From Lentimicrobium saccharophilum (lineage in GTDB: Bacteria > Bacteroidota > Bacteroidia > Bacteroidales > Lentimicrobiaceae), in contig NZ_DF968182.1 in the NCBI RefSeq assembly GCF_001192835.1, positions 1,800,345-1,864,344 of the forward strand: a DNA stretch of 64,000 nt, read 5' to 3'. Positions 55,702-64,000 of this stretch are shown piece after piece. The notes beneath the pieces were generated by a model. That model saw only the letters and a program-made list of their open reading frames with translations, made no database searches and had not been told where the DNA came from. Each line of letters begins with the position of its first letter. Positions within the stretch are counted from its first letter, which is position 1. Position numbers and translations under genes: made by a program.

Positions 55702-55887
55702 GCTGCCCGGAAAAGAAACATACACTGCAGGATACAGGCCGGACCATCAACAGGAAAATTCCGCTGATCAGCAAAGATGCTCAGCGCTGTTGTGATCGTT
55801 TTAATACAGCCGAAGTAAACCCTGACAGCCTGAACCATCAATCCTGATTTCTCAGAAAAACACTGTCAATTTGGCGTTGGAACCTGA

Positions 55888-55904
55888 CTGGCAGGCATTT
55901 TGCA
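55888..55904 (+). promoter_or_regulatory. Candidate sigma-54 (-24/-12) promoter of grpE-dnaJ
   Basis: CTGGCAGGCATTTTGCA fits YTGGCACGrNNNTTGCW with two mismatches outside the invariant GG and GC, which are exactly 10 bases apart. Transcription would start near 55915, 28 bases before the ATG at 55943. No RpoN-type activator site was identified. Confidence 0.5.
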
Positions 55905-55942
55905 ATAGGTGCATCAAAAAAAACAAAACAGGGCAAAACCTG

Positions 55943-56545
55943 ATGAAAATATTCGGAAACATGGGTAAACAAAGTAAGCACAAGCCGGAAAGCGCAGAAA
56001 CTGTAAATGAAAAGGCACCTGTAAATGCGCAACCTGAGACCAATGAAACTGACATTCCGGCACAGGAGGATGTGGCAAAAGAACAGCCTGCAGAAGAGTT
56101 GTGCGGGGAGCTCAATAAGAAATACGACGAACTGAACGATAAATATCTCCGGCTCTACTCTGATTTTGACAATTACAGGAAGCGCGTCATCAAAGAGAAA
56201 ATCGAGCTGAGCAAGAATGCATCGGAAGAAATAATAACCGGGCTGCTACCGGTTCTCGATGATTTTGAGCGGGCCATCAATGCTTTCGCCGGAGGGGATG
56301 AACCGGACCCGGTAAAAGAAGGAATTACACTGATCTACAATAAATTCAGAAATCTTCTGGTGCAAAAAGGATTGGCTGAAGTGGACGCCATGGAGCAAGC
56401 TTTTGACACCGACTTCCATGAAGCCATCGCCAATGTGCCTGCGCCGGCCGAAGCGCTCAAAAACAAGATCATCGACGTAACCCAGAAAGGATATACCCTT
56501 AATGGCAAAGTGATCAGGTTTGCAAAGGTGGTTGTCGGAATCTAA
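55943..56545 (+). CDS. grpE: GrpE nucleotide-exchange factor
   Basis: 200 residues from the ATG at 55943; a second ATG at 55961 (MGKQSKHKPESA) is equally plausible. The frame stays open to a TTG at 55871, but that lies upstream of the predicted promoter. An acidic, disordered N-terminus precedes the long coiled-coil (KYDELNDKYLRLYSDFDNYR) and the beta-wing domain (FDTDFHEAIANVPAPAEALK, VTQKGYTLNGKVIRFAKVVV). It releases ADP from DnaK. Followed 21 bp later by dnaJ; dnaK is not in the window. Confidence 0.95.
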   Translation: MKIFGNMGKQSKHKPESAETVNEKAPVNAQPETNETDIPAQEDVAKEQPAEELCGELNKKYDELNDKYLRLYSDFDNYRKRVIKEKIELSKNASEEIITGLLPVLDDFERAINAFAGGDEPDPVKEGITLIYNKFRNLLVQKGLAEVDAMEQAFDTDFHEAIANVPAPAEALKNKIIDVTQKGYTLNGKVIRFAKVVVGI

Positions 56546-56566
56546 AATAAGTTTAAATCGAAAACG

Positions 56567-57712
56567 GTGACGAAAAGAGATTATTACGAAATACTGGGTT
56601 TGCAGCGCAACGCCGGTGAGGCTGAAATAAAGAAGGCATACCGTCAGATGGCGCTGAAATACCATCCTGATAAAAACCCCGGAAATAAGGAAGCTGAGGA
56701 GAAATTCAAGGAAGCTGCCGAAGCTTATGAAGTACTCAGCAACGCCGAAAAACGTGCGCGTTACGACCAGTATGGGCATGAAGGCATGAAGGGCATGCCG
56801 GGCGGCGGATTCGGCGGAGGAATGTCGATGGATGATATTTTCAGCCAGTTCGGCGATATTTTCGGCAGTGCATTCGGCGGAGGTTTCGGAGGTTTCGGCG
56901 GAAGTACCCGCCGCAGGGTAAACAAAGGTACCAACTTAAGGGTAAAAGTACGGCTCACCCTCGAAGAGATTGCCAAAGGGGTAGAGAAGAAAATAAAGGT
57001 CAACAAACTGGTCAGTTGTTCAACCTGTCATGGTACTGGCGCGGCCGGAGGATCGTCCTTTTCTACCTGTTCCCACTGCCACGGTACCGGCCAGGTAACG
57101 CGTGTAACCAATACTTTCCTCGGGCAGATGCAGACCAGTTCAACCTGTCCGTACTGTAACGGAGAAGGTCAGACCATTACCAACAAATGTAATACCTGTG
57201 GCGGCAGCGGAACTGTGAAAGGGGAAGAGGTAATCAGCCTCAACATTCCGGCAGGTGTTTCCGAAGGAATTCAGCTTTCGGTAGGAGGTAAAGGAAACGC
57301 CGCTCCCCGCGGAGGTGTTCCCGGGGACCTTATCGTTCAGATTGAAGAAATACCACACGAAGAACTTATACGCGACGGTTCCAATATCCTTTATGAGCAC
57401 TACATCAGTTTTCCTGAAGCTGCGATGGGCACTTCCATCGAAGTGCCAACCATTGAAGGCCGCGTGCGGATCAGAATAGAACCCGGCACCCAGGGAGGCA
57501 AGGTTCTACGCCTCAAAGGGAAAGGGGTTCCCTCCCTGAATGGCTACGGCCGTGGCGATCAACTGATCAATATCAATGTGTGGACGCCGAAAAACCTTAA
57601 CCGCCAGGAAAAAGAGATGTTGGAAAAACTTATGGAATCCGAGAACTTTAAACCTCATCCAGGCGCTAAAGACCGTTCGTTTTTCGACCGCATGAGAGAG
57701 TATTTTCAATAA
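56567..57712 (+). CDS. dnaJ: Chaperone DnaJ
   Basis: 381 residues from a GTG start ([20 protein letters not shown]). J domain with HPD in [11 protein letters not shown], Gly/Phe region ([21 protein letters not shown]), four zinc CxxCxGxG motifs ([32 protein letters not shown]) and the substrate-binding C-terminal domain. Type I Hsp40 co-chaperone of DnaK. Forms an operon with grpE, closed by the terminator at 57743. Confidence 0.97.
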   Translation: MTKRDYYEILGLQRNAGEAEIKKAYRQMALKYHPDKNPGNKEAEEKFKEAAEAYEVLSNAEKRARYDQYGHEGMKGMPGGGFGGGMSMDDIFSQFGDIFGSAFGGGFGGFGGSTRRRVNKGTNLRVKVRLTLEEIAKGVEKKIKVNKLVSCSTCHGTGAAGGSSFSTCSHCHGTGQVTRVTNTFLGQMQTSSTCPYCNGEGQTITNKCNTCGGSGTVKGEEVISLNIPAGVSEGIQLSVGGKGNAAPRGGVPGDLIVQIEEIPHEELIRDGSNILYEHYISFPEAAMGTSIEVPTIEGRVRIRIEPGTQGGKVLRLKGKGVPSLNGYGRGDQLININVWTPKNLNRQEKEMLEKLMESENFKPHPGAKDRSFFDRMREYFQ

Positions 57713-57742
57713 TTTTGTCTTTCCGGATGAAAGTGCATGAGG

Positions 57743-57780
57743 GGTGATTACTTAAATGAACAAGCAATCACCTTTTCTTC
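57743..57780 (+). terminator. Terminator of grpE-dnaJ
   Basis: GGTGATT (57743-57749) pairs with AATCACC (57766-57772), with an inner CTT/AAG pair, followed by TTTTCTTC. 31 bp after the dnaJ stop. Confidence 0.75.
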
Positions 57781-57810
57781 TTTAACCCATATAACCAACC
57801 CTGAATATCA

Positions 57811-58746
57811 ATGGCCTATTTTTCAGTAAGAAACATCACCAAACGCTATGCGGCCCATACAGCACTCTCCAATGTGAGTATCGACGTGCCGGAGCAAAGC
57901 ATCTTCGGACTTCTTGGTCCGAACGGGGCAGGAAAAACTTCCCTTATCCGCATCATCAATCAGATTACAGGCCCTGACGAAGGAGAAGTTTACTTCGGAA
58001 ATGAAAAACTTGCCCCCCATCATGTTGACCGTATCGGTTATCTGCCCGAAGAACGCGGGCTTTACAAAAAAATGAAAGTGGGCGAACAGGCATTGTATCT
58101 GGCTCAACTCAAAGGAGTCAGCAAAGCCGATGCCATGAAAAAACTGAAGTACTGGTTCGAGAAGTTTGAAATCCAGGCATGGTGGAACAAAAAGGTGGAA
58201 GAACTTTCGAAAGGAATGCAACAAAAGGTTCAGTTCATCGTCACCATCATACATGAACCCTCCCTGCTGATCTTCGATGAGCCTTTCAGCGGGTTCGACC
58301 CCATCAATGTAAACCTGCTGAAGGATGAAATTCTGAACCTGAGGAAAAACGGGGCCACCATCATCTTTTCTACGCACAATATGGCTTCGGTGGAAGAACT
58401 TTGCGATAACATTGCCCTTATCAACAATTCACATAAAATACTCGAAGGCAGTGTTAAGGAGATAAAAAAGAGGTTCAAAACCAATACCTACTCCATTGAT
58501 TTCGATGGCTTTACAGGCCCGGTCAATCCGCTTCTGCCCGGAGGGTTCGTACTCACAGAGGATAAATCTGACGATGACCTGAGACAAGTAACCGTCACAT
58601 TGCCTGCAACAGCCACCCAAAATGAGCTGCTGAATGCTTTTATGCCTTATGTCAACATTCATGCTTTCAGGGAAATTATCCCCACCATGAACGAGATCTT
58701 CATCAAAACAGTGCATGCGGCAGGCAATCATTCCATAAACAGTTAA
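57811..58746 (+). CDS. ABC transporter ATP-binding protein (NatA-like)
   Basis: 311 residues. Walker A LGPNGAGKTSLIRII, signature ELSKGMQQKVQF, Walker B LLIFDEPFSGFDPINV, switch His in FSTHNMASVEE. A C-terminal about 80-residue extension (DUF4162-like) follows, as in sodium/drug export ATPases of the NatA group. Pairs with the permease 11 bp downstream to form an exporter of unknown substrate. Confidence 0.93.
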   Translation: MAYFSVRNITKRYAAHTALSNVSIDVPEQSIFGLLGPNGAGKTSLIRIINQITGPDEGEVYFGNEKLAPHHVDRIGYLPEERGLYKKMKVGEQALYLAQLKGVSKADAMKKLKYWFEKFEIQAWWNKKVEELSKGMQQKVQFIVTIIHEPSLLIFDEPFSGFDPINVNLLKDEILNLRKNGATIIFSTHNMASVEELCDNIALINNSHKILEGSVKEIKKRFKTNTYSIDFDGFTGPVNPLLPGGFVLTEDKSDDDLRQVTVTLPATATQNELLNAFMPYVNIHAFREIIPTMNEIFIKTVHAAGNHSINS

Positions 58747-58757
58747 TTAGAAGACCT

Positions 58758-60167
58758 ATGAATAAGATAATCCTTGTCATAAAACGCGAATACCTTTCCC
58801 GCGTCCAGAAAAAGTCGTTCATTGTAATGACCATTCTCGGCCCCATCCTCATGGCAGCGCTTTTCATCGTCCCCATTTATCTTTCACAAATGTCGGATGA
58901 AGTAAAAAAGGTTGACATCCTGGATGAAACCGGGTGGTTTATCAACAAATTCGAGAACTCCGAACGCTTTAATTTTGAGTATGTTTTCACTGACCTTGAA
59001 ACAGCGAAAACAGCTATGATGGCAAAAAAAGGATACGCGCTGCTTTACATTCCCAGACCCGAAGTGAGTGTACCCGCAAGCGCCATGATCTTCAGCGAAA
59101 AGCAAGCCAGCATTGACCTGAAAGGATACATCAGGAGCGTAATGGGCAAAGAGGTTGAAAACCAGAAGCTGGGAGCGGAAATCATCAGGGAAATCAAAAA
59201 GGCAAACCCGGACTTCAATACCGGTGAAAACGATACCGCTTCCCGGGAAAGTATCGTGAGTGAGGAAATCCTGAAAAATATCAAGACCAACATCAAACTA
59301 ACCTCAATCAGGATAGGCGAGGAAGGTAAGGAAGAAAAAAGCTTTACCGAAGTAAGTATGGGTGTAGGCATGTTTGCCGGCATCCTGATCTATTTTTTCA
59401 TTTTCCTGTTCGGATCGCAGGTAATGCGGGGCGTTATTGAGGAGAAGGTCAGCCGCATTGTGGAAGTAATCGTAAGTTCGGTGAAACCCTTTCAGCTGAT
59501 GATGGGCAAGATCGTCGGGGTCGCCCTGGTCGGGCTTACGCAGTTTATGTTGTGGGTAGTGCTTACCCTGGCCATCGTCACAGTTTTTCAAACGGCGATG
59601 CCTGATAGTATGAAAAAGGATGAAACCGTTCAGGCTTTTAACCCGGGCACAAGAATCCCTGCCTCAGCCGAGGCAAACATCAACTTTGAAGAGACAGAAA
59701 GCCCAGATAACATGGACAGGATTATCGAAGCCCTCCAGTCCATAGACTATGGCACCATGATATTCTCATTTATCTTCTTCTTTCTGGGCGGGTACCTGCT
59801 GTATGGAGCCATGTTTGCAGCCATCGGGGCAGCCGTGGACAATGAAACGGACACCCAGCAGTTTATGATGCCGGTGACCATTCCCCTGATCCTTTCTATT
59901 ATTGTCGCGCAATTTGTAATCAACAATCCCGAAGGGCCGGTAGCCTTCTGGTTCTCAATTATTCCGTTTACTTCACCCATCATCATGATGGTACGCATAC
60001 CTTTCGGAGTACCTTACTGGGAACTGGCCCTCTCGATGGGTTTACTCACGGTTACATTTATTGCAGCTGTCTGGATGGCCGGCAGGATCTACCGGACCGG
60101 GATCCTCATGTACGGGAAGAAAGTTTCGTGGGCTGAACTGGGAAAATGGTTATTTTACAAAGGGTAA
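58758..60167 (+). CDS. ABC-2 type transporter permease (NatB-like)
   Basis: 469 residues. One N-terminal helix (about 20-42), a large extracytoplasmic domain (about 45-200), then about five to six helices in the second half, with the ABC-2 motif RGVIEEKVSRIVEVIVSSVKP after the second. Typical of NatB/YhaP-type permeases. The partner ATPase is directly upstream. Substrate unknown (sodium, antibiotic or lipid are all possible). Confidence 0.92.
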   Translation: MNKIILVIKREYLSRVQKKSFIVMTILGPILMAALFIVPIYLSQMSDEVKKVDILDETGWFINKFENSERFNFEYVFTDLETAKTAMMAKKGYALLYIPRPEVSVPASAMIFSEKQASIDLKGYIRSVMGKEVENQKLGAEIIREIKKANPDFNTGENDTASRESIVSEEILKNIKTNIKLTSIRIGEEGKEEKSFTEVSMGVGMFAGILIYFFIFLFGSQVMRGVIEEKVSRIVEVIVSSVKPFQLMMGKIVGVALVGLTQFMLWVVLTLAIVTVFQTAMPDSMKKDETVQAFNPGTRIPASAEANINFEETESPDNMDRIIEALQSIDYGTMIFSFIFFFLGGYLLYGAMFAAIGAAVDNETDTQQFMMPVTIPLILSIIVAQFVINNPEGPVAFWFSIIPFTSPIIMMVRIPFGVPYWELALSMGLLTVTFIAAVWMAGRIYRTGILMYGKKVSWAELGKWLFYKG

Positions 60168-60255
60168 ATGGCACAGAGCTTGTAGCAGCGTCAATGCGGA
60201 ACCGGCAGCATGAAAAACCGGGCGATACTAACAGCATTCCGAATTAAAAGATAAC

Positions 60256-61422
60256 ATGGCACGAATACTTGTAATTGACGATGAACGCAGCATCCGGAGT
60301 ACGCTGAAGGAAATACTTGAATATGAGGGGTACCAGATGGATGAAGCACCCGACGGGATGACTGCCCTTGAGCTGGCGGGCAAGGAAAAGTATGACGTGA
60401 TCCTTTGCGACATCAAGATGCCGCAGATGGACGGGATAGAAGTTCTTGACCGCCTGCTGGTGATGAATGACACCCCGGTGGTGATGATATCCGGCCACGG
60501 CAATATCGAAACCGCCGTGGATGCCATCAAGCGCGGCGCCTATGATTATATTGCCAAACCCCTCGATCTGAACCGGTTGCTGATTACCATACGGAATGCC
60601 ATGGAAAAAGGCAGCCTGCTGAAAGAAACACGCGTATTAAAACGCAAAGTCAGCAGGACCTATGAAATGATCGGTGAATCGGAGCCCATGCTTCAGATCA
60701 GGACCATGATTGAGAAAGTGGCTCCGACGGATGCAAGGGTGCTGATTACCGGAAGCAACGGTACCGGAAAAGAACTTGTAGCCCGCTGGCTGCACGAATT
60801 CAGCAACCGGTGCGAAGGCCCCTTTGTGGAGGTAAACTGCGCGGCCATTCCGGGTGAACTGATCGAAAGTGTACTTTTTGGCCATGAGAAAGGATCTTTT
60901 ACATCGGCCATCAAGCAGCGCAAAGGTGATTTTGAGCAGGCCAGCGGCGGTACGCTCTTCCTCGATGAAATCGGTGATATGAGCCTGGCTGCACAGGCCA
61001 AGGTGCTGAGGGCCCTGCAGGAAAACAAGATCATGCGCGTGGGAGGCGAAAAGGATATACCGGTAGATGTAAGGGTCATCGCAGCGACAAACAAAAACCT
61101 GGTTGAGGAGATTGAAAAACGGAATTTCCGCGAAGATCTCTATCACCGCCTGAGTGTAATCCTTATTCATGTGCCTACCCTGAACGAACGGGCTGAGGAT
61201 ATCCCGCTGCTGGCAAATCATTTTATCAATGACATCTGCGAAAGCCAGGGCAAGCCCCTGCTGACATTTACGGATGATGCCATAAAAGCGCTTCAGGACA
61301 TAATATGGACCGGCAATATCAGGGAGCTCAGGAATGTGGTAGAACGGCTGGCTATCCTGTGCGATGGTCAGATTACCGCCGCCGATGTGGAAAGGTATGC
61401 CAGGCCGTTGAGCAAGGGATAA
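60256..61422 (+). CDS. NtrC-like sigma-54 response regulator lacking a DNA-binding domain
   Basis: 388 residues. Receiver 1-120 with VIDDE (8-10) and phosphoacceptor D52 in LCDIKMPQMDG. AAA+ domain about 138-375: Walker A ITGSNGTGKE (164-173), GSFTSA loop at 213-218 in place of GAFTGA, Walker B GGTLFLDEIGD, arginine-finger FREDLYHRLS, and WTGNIRELRNVVERL. It ends at ADVERYARPLSKG without the usual Fis-type helix-turn-helix, so it either acts from solution on sigma-54 holoenzyme or works differently. Separate from the ABC genes by 88 bp; no kinase adjacent. Confidence 0.9.
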   Translation: MARILVIDDERSIRSTLKEILEYEGYQMDEAPDGMTALELAGKEKYDVILCDIKMPQMDGIEVLDRLLVMNDTPVVMISGHGNIETAVDAIKRGAYDYIAKPLDLNRLLITIRNAMEKGSLLKETRVLKRKVSRTYEMIGESEPMLQIRTMIEKVAPTDARVLITGSNGTGKELVARWLHEFSNRCEGPFVEVNCAAIPGELIESVLFGHEKGSFTSAIKQRKGDFEQASGGTLFLDEIGDMSLAAQAKVLRALQENKIMRVGGEKDIPVDVRVIAATNKNLVEEIEKRNFREDLYHRLSVILIHVPTLNERAEDIPLLANHFINDICESQGKPLLTFTDDAIKALQDIIWTGNIRELRNVVERLAILCDGQITAADVERYARPLSKG

Positions 61423-61477
61423 AAAGAATAAACGTCAGAATCAGGATGTTGATTTCACCGGTTTGGTATATATTTTG

Positions 61478-61485
61478 TAATTTTG
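61478..61485 (+). promoter_or_regulatory. Minus-7 element (TAATTTTG) of ssrA
   Basis: TAATTTTG ends 20 bp before the mature tmRNA 5' end, leaving room for a short leader removed by RNase P. No TTG at usual spacing. Confidence 0.5.
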
Positions 61486-61505
61486 CACCAGTAAAACAAG
61501 TGACC

Positions 61506-61875
61506 GGGGATGACCGGTTTTGACAGCAGGGAAGTGGTACTGTAAGCATGCCGGGCGTTGGAAGCGTGGCCCGTTAATCCCAACTTTCAAAGCCCTAAAC
61601 GGCAACGATTACAATTACGCGTACGCCGCTTAATCAAGAGGATTAAGCCGCCTACTGCTCCCCGGGAAGCCTCGCGCGGCCGCGTCCTGACCGGAGCATC
61701 GCAAAAGCCGCGATAAGGCAGTTAAGGTCCCGGTGACTGCACGAAAACCAAAGGGAATAAGAAACGGATCGGGTTGTTTTCTCCCTGTCAGTTTACGAAA
61801 ACCAACTGAAAACTAAGCATGTAGAAAGCACTATTGCTGCCTGTTTGGACGCGGGTTCGACTCCCGCCATCTCCA
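61506..61875 (+). ncRNA. ssrA: Transfer-messenger RNA
   Basis: The 5' end GGGGATG pairs with CATCTCC at 61868-61874 (one G-U), discriminator A at 61875; CCA is not encoded and would be added. T-arm GGGTTCGACTCCC near 61851-61865. The tag reading frame is 61601-61630 followed by TAA at 61631: GNDYNYAYAA if it resumes at GGC (one codon earlier would add Asn). About 370 nt, the usual size. It frees stalled ribosomes and tags the product for proteolysis. The D-arm region contains the usual TGGTACTG-like sequence at 61535. Confidence 0.95.
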
Positions 61876-61879
61876 CAAA

Positions 61880-61916
61880 AAAACCTGTAAATCAATAGTT
61901 TACAGGTTTTTTATTT
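61880..61916 (+). terminator. Terminator of ssrA
   Basis: 12-bp perfect stem (AAAACCTGTAAA, 61880-61891, with 61899-61910), 7-base loop, then TTATTT. Directly after the tmRNA 3' end. Confidence 0.9.
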
Positions 61917-62014
61917 ACTGAAAAGAGTCCTGATAACCCAGGCATTTTCAGGGATATAATTTCACAGGCTTACTTTCGTCCCACCGTTGAATTATACTTG
62001 TTCATGCCAGAATA

Positions 62015-63616
62015 TCAAAACCCCCGGCCGAACATTTCCCAGAATTTAGCTTCCATGGCAGTCCAGCGCTGCATGGTGGCACCGGAGAAATCATTGCTGT
62101 AGTTCGTGAGCAGGGCACGGGCTTCATCATTTTTACCGGTCTTTATCAGCTCAGCGGCATTCTTCTCAAGTGCGGGCATCTCCAGCCTGGCTTTTGCTTC
62201 AAAACTGAGCACCTGCTCCAGCATTTGCTTCTTTGTCTTACCCCACGATACCGTCGCCAGTTTATTGGCTTTACGGTAGCTCCACAGTGCAGCATCCTCG
62301 CGATAAGACTTCTGTCCGCAGATTTCCCATTTTGAGGGTACCTGTTTTACTCCTGCATAGATGGGTACACGCGGACTCTGGCCCGGATTATCGAATGAAA
62401 ACCAGGAAACGCCGCCGACTTCATCGGGCAACCAGTCGCGAAGAACGGTTATATGCGAATAAGAGCACCATGAAACCGATACGGTCCGCTGAAAATCTAC
62501 CGTACCGGGCGCAATATAGTTGAGCGTGTTGCGCATATCTCCCGTGAGCCAGGGATTGGCAACCGGGCTGACGATTGTATCCCTGCCAATCACGTTTCTT
62601 TTCTTGTCGTAACGGGTATTGACCATTTTAACGTGCCGGGTCATATCGTAGCTGCTGCCCTCATAAGACGAGCGGTACAATTCCGTCAGCACCTCCATGC
62701 TTACCTTCTTTTCCGGTTTTACCGAAAACGGAAGTTCATCCATATCAATGCTCAGGTTAAGGGATGGCGCCAGGGTGCTTAGCACAAAGAACTCCCTGAT
62801 TTTGAATGGCTTTTCGGCATTGGCATAAGCTTTCCAGAACTTAAAGGGCTCCTTGCCATCCCACAGGCCAAACTCTCTGGCAACCTCCTTTACATTCGGG
62901 CTGGCCATAAAAAAATCGGGATTGCTGAAATCGATGATTCCGATACGGGATATGTTTGCCGATATACCCACATGATCGTCGGGGACACGTTGTGCAGCCC
63001 AGACCCCTCCGATCCGCTCCTTCCCTTCTCCAAGTATTTCCATCTGCCAGACCTCACGGGTATCGGCAATGGTAATGCATTCACCGTAATCGCCATAACC
63101 GTATTCTTTGATCAGCTCTCCGATCAGGCGGATGGCATCGCGGGCATTGTCGCAGCGCTGCAAGGCGACGCGCTGCAACTCTTCGATAAGAAACATTCCC
63201 TTCTTATTTACGAGTGTATCTGGTCCCACGAAAGTAGTTTCACCCATGGCCAGCTGCTTTTCGTTCAGCGAAGGATAGGCGGTATTGAGGTACGCATAGG
63301 TATGCTTTACCTGGGGGATGCGTCCGGCCACGGTAAGTTTCCGCATATCGTCAGGCGTTTCGGTATGCAGTGTGCCTTTGTATACCGTATGCAACGCAGT
63401 GTCAGCATGATCCGCTGCCTTTTCCATTCTCACCCAGGTACGGTAATTGCCATCGCAGGTATGGGCGGTAATCACCGAGCCATCGGCCGAAGCCATTTTC
63501 CCGACCATAATGGAGGTGCAGCTCTCGCCAAACCAGGGATCGCCGGGATTTACCTGCGCGGATAGGATGATGCTGCTCAAAGTCAGCAATGATGCAAAAA
63601 TGATACGTTTGTCCAT
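62015..63616 (-). CDS. Secreted C69-family dipeptidase
   Basis: 533 residues from the ATG at 63616 (MDKRIIFASLLTLSSIILSA), which gives a clean signal peptide; an in-frame ATG at 63742 would add 42 residues without signal character. After the signal comes ESCTSIMVGKMASADGSVIT, where the Cys is the N-terminal nucleophile of the peptidase C69 (PepD-like) family. The GDYGECITIADTREVWQMEI and GGVWAAQRVPDDHVGISANI motifs also fit. Such enzymes hydrolyse dipeptides, or act as acylases, outside the cytoplasm. Single-gene unit; function in peptide nutrition is inferred. Confidence 0.9.
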   Translation of the reverse strand: MDKRIIFASLLTLSSIILSAQVNPGDPWFGESCTSIMVGKMASADGSVITAHTCDGNYRTWVRMEKAADHADTALHTVYKGTLHTETPDDMRKLTVAGRIPQVKHTYAYLNTAYPSLNEKQLAMGETTFVGPDTLVNKKGMFLIEELQRVALQRCDNARDAIRLIGELIKEYGYGDYGECITIADTREVWQMEILGEGKERIGGVWAAQRVPDDHVGISANISRIGIIDFSNPDFFMASPNVKEVAREFGLWDGKEPFKFWKAYANAEKPFKIREFFVLSTLAPSLNLSIDMDELPFSVKPEKKVSMEVLTELYRSSYEGSSYDMTRHVKMVNTRYDKKRNVIGRDTIVSPVANPWLTGDMRNTLNYIAPGTVDFQRTVSVSWCSYSHITVLRDWLPDEVGGVSWFSFDNPGQSPRVPIYAGVKQVPSKWEICGQKSYREDAALWSYRKANKLATVSWGKTKKQMLEQVLSFEAKARLEMPALEKNAAELIKTGKNDEARALLTNYSNDFSGATMQRWTAMEAKFWEMFGRGF

Positions 63617-64000
63617 AATCAGTCCGTTTGGTGGCAGTGCCGGTTTCAGTTGATTTAATACCGGCCGGTGTGCTTTGGTTAGTGAAACTTTTCCGGAACC
63701 GTCGTTGCCCGTCCGGGCGGTAAATTTAGTAAGGGTTTTCAAAATAATCTAATCCCGGGCAGGTGGCAAATTAAAATCCGCTGGACGATAATCTGAGTTT
63801 CCTGATCAACACCTTGCTAAGGCTATATTCAATCTTCCTGAAAATCGTCTGAAAAAAGGGATATTTCAACCGGAGAAAAGGATATTTCGTCTAAAATATT
63901 CGTTTATCAGTCCGTAATACCCTTATTTTGAAAAACCAACCGGATTAAGCTGCTGGAGTGAATGTCTGTGATAGCCGGGATCTTATTTAAACAAATCCCG
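63617..64000. other. 384-bp non-coding end of the window
   Basis: No gene seen on either strand. Contains two ATATTTC repeats near 63861 and 63883 and an inverted repeat CGGGAT...ATCCCG at 63976-64000 that is cut by the window edge and could belong to a terminator or promoter of a gene beyond it. Confidence 0.4.

Noticed and set aside
60170-60185. A second sigma-54-like site (TGGCACAGAGCTTGTA) before the NtrC-like gene
   Set aside because: The -12 element is GT instead of the nearly invariant GC, so I do not list it as a promoter, only mention it as weak support.
61506-61875. tmRNA as an integration site for a mobile element
   Set aside because: The 3' end of ssrA is a common attachment site, but there is no downstream direct repeat of it and no integrase gene in the window.

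Overview
The window looks like a chromosome segment of a Bacteroidetes (Bacteroidota) bacterium, probably class Bacteroidia or a relative. Signs seen directly are: a type IX secretion (T9SS) C-terminal sorting domain, repeated TAnnTTTG minus-7 promoter elements with TTG about 19-20 bases upstream (the Bacteroidetes sigma-70 pattern), a DUF4290 protein, a UbiA-type prenyltransferase next to KdsC and Maf, a MurA with Asp instead of the catalytic Cys, and zinc-free forms of ribosomal proteins S4, S14 and L36. No phage, CRISPR array, rRNA or tRNA gene was recognised.

Layout. 1-4.0 kb: the 5' two-thirds or so of a very large secreted Ig/HYR-repeat surface protein (minus strand, running off the left edge) behind a small secreted protein. 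4.0-6.2 kb: two LuxR-type response regulators, the second with a degenerate receiver. 6.2-13.6 kb: a membrane acyltransferase-like protein, a T9SS-sorted protein, a membrane ferredoxin fused to HMA-like domains, a secreted endonuclease/phosphatase-fold protein and ComEC. 13.6-15.3 kb: an intact IS4-family element inserted just upstream of comEC, with an 11-bp target duplication and a 70-bp tandem duplication of its right end. 15.4-26.3 kb: envelope genes on the minus strand (TPR lipoprotein; lpxB-surE-DUF502 group; outer-membrane barrel; maf-ubiA-kdsC-DUF2520 group; cytochrome c assembly protein). 26.5-27.6 kb: a GNAT-like protein convergent with eno.

27.6-47.4 kb is one uninterrupted minus-strand array: rpsL-rpsG-fusA-S10/spc/alpha ribosomal operons-secY-map-infA-rpmJ-rpoA-rplQ-eno, headed by a strong promoter at 47363-47392. 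tuf is absent from the str part. rpmJ (38 aa) and rpmD (59 aa) are short genes identified here by translation. 47.8-50.8 kb: a LytR/LytS-type two-component system with a LiaF-like membrane protein, and a small unknown protein.

51.2-61.9 kb is on the plus strand: UvrD/PcrA helicase, DUF4290 protein, murA, grpE-dnaJ (with a sigma-54-like promoter and a clear terminator), a two-gene ABC exporter, an NtrC-like regulator lacking a DNA-binding domain, and the tmRNA gene ssrA with its own terminator. The window ends with a secreted C69 dipeptidase on the minus strand. Most genes are ordinary housekeeping. The main points for follow-up are the IS end duplication beside a palindrome, the pseudo-receiver pair, the sigma-54-like promoter of grpE, the Asp-type MurA, the terminator-like hairpin in the cytochrome-assembly gene leader and the recently homogenised adhesin repeats. 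No wholly new system can be claimed from sequence alone.
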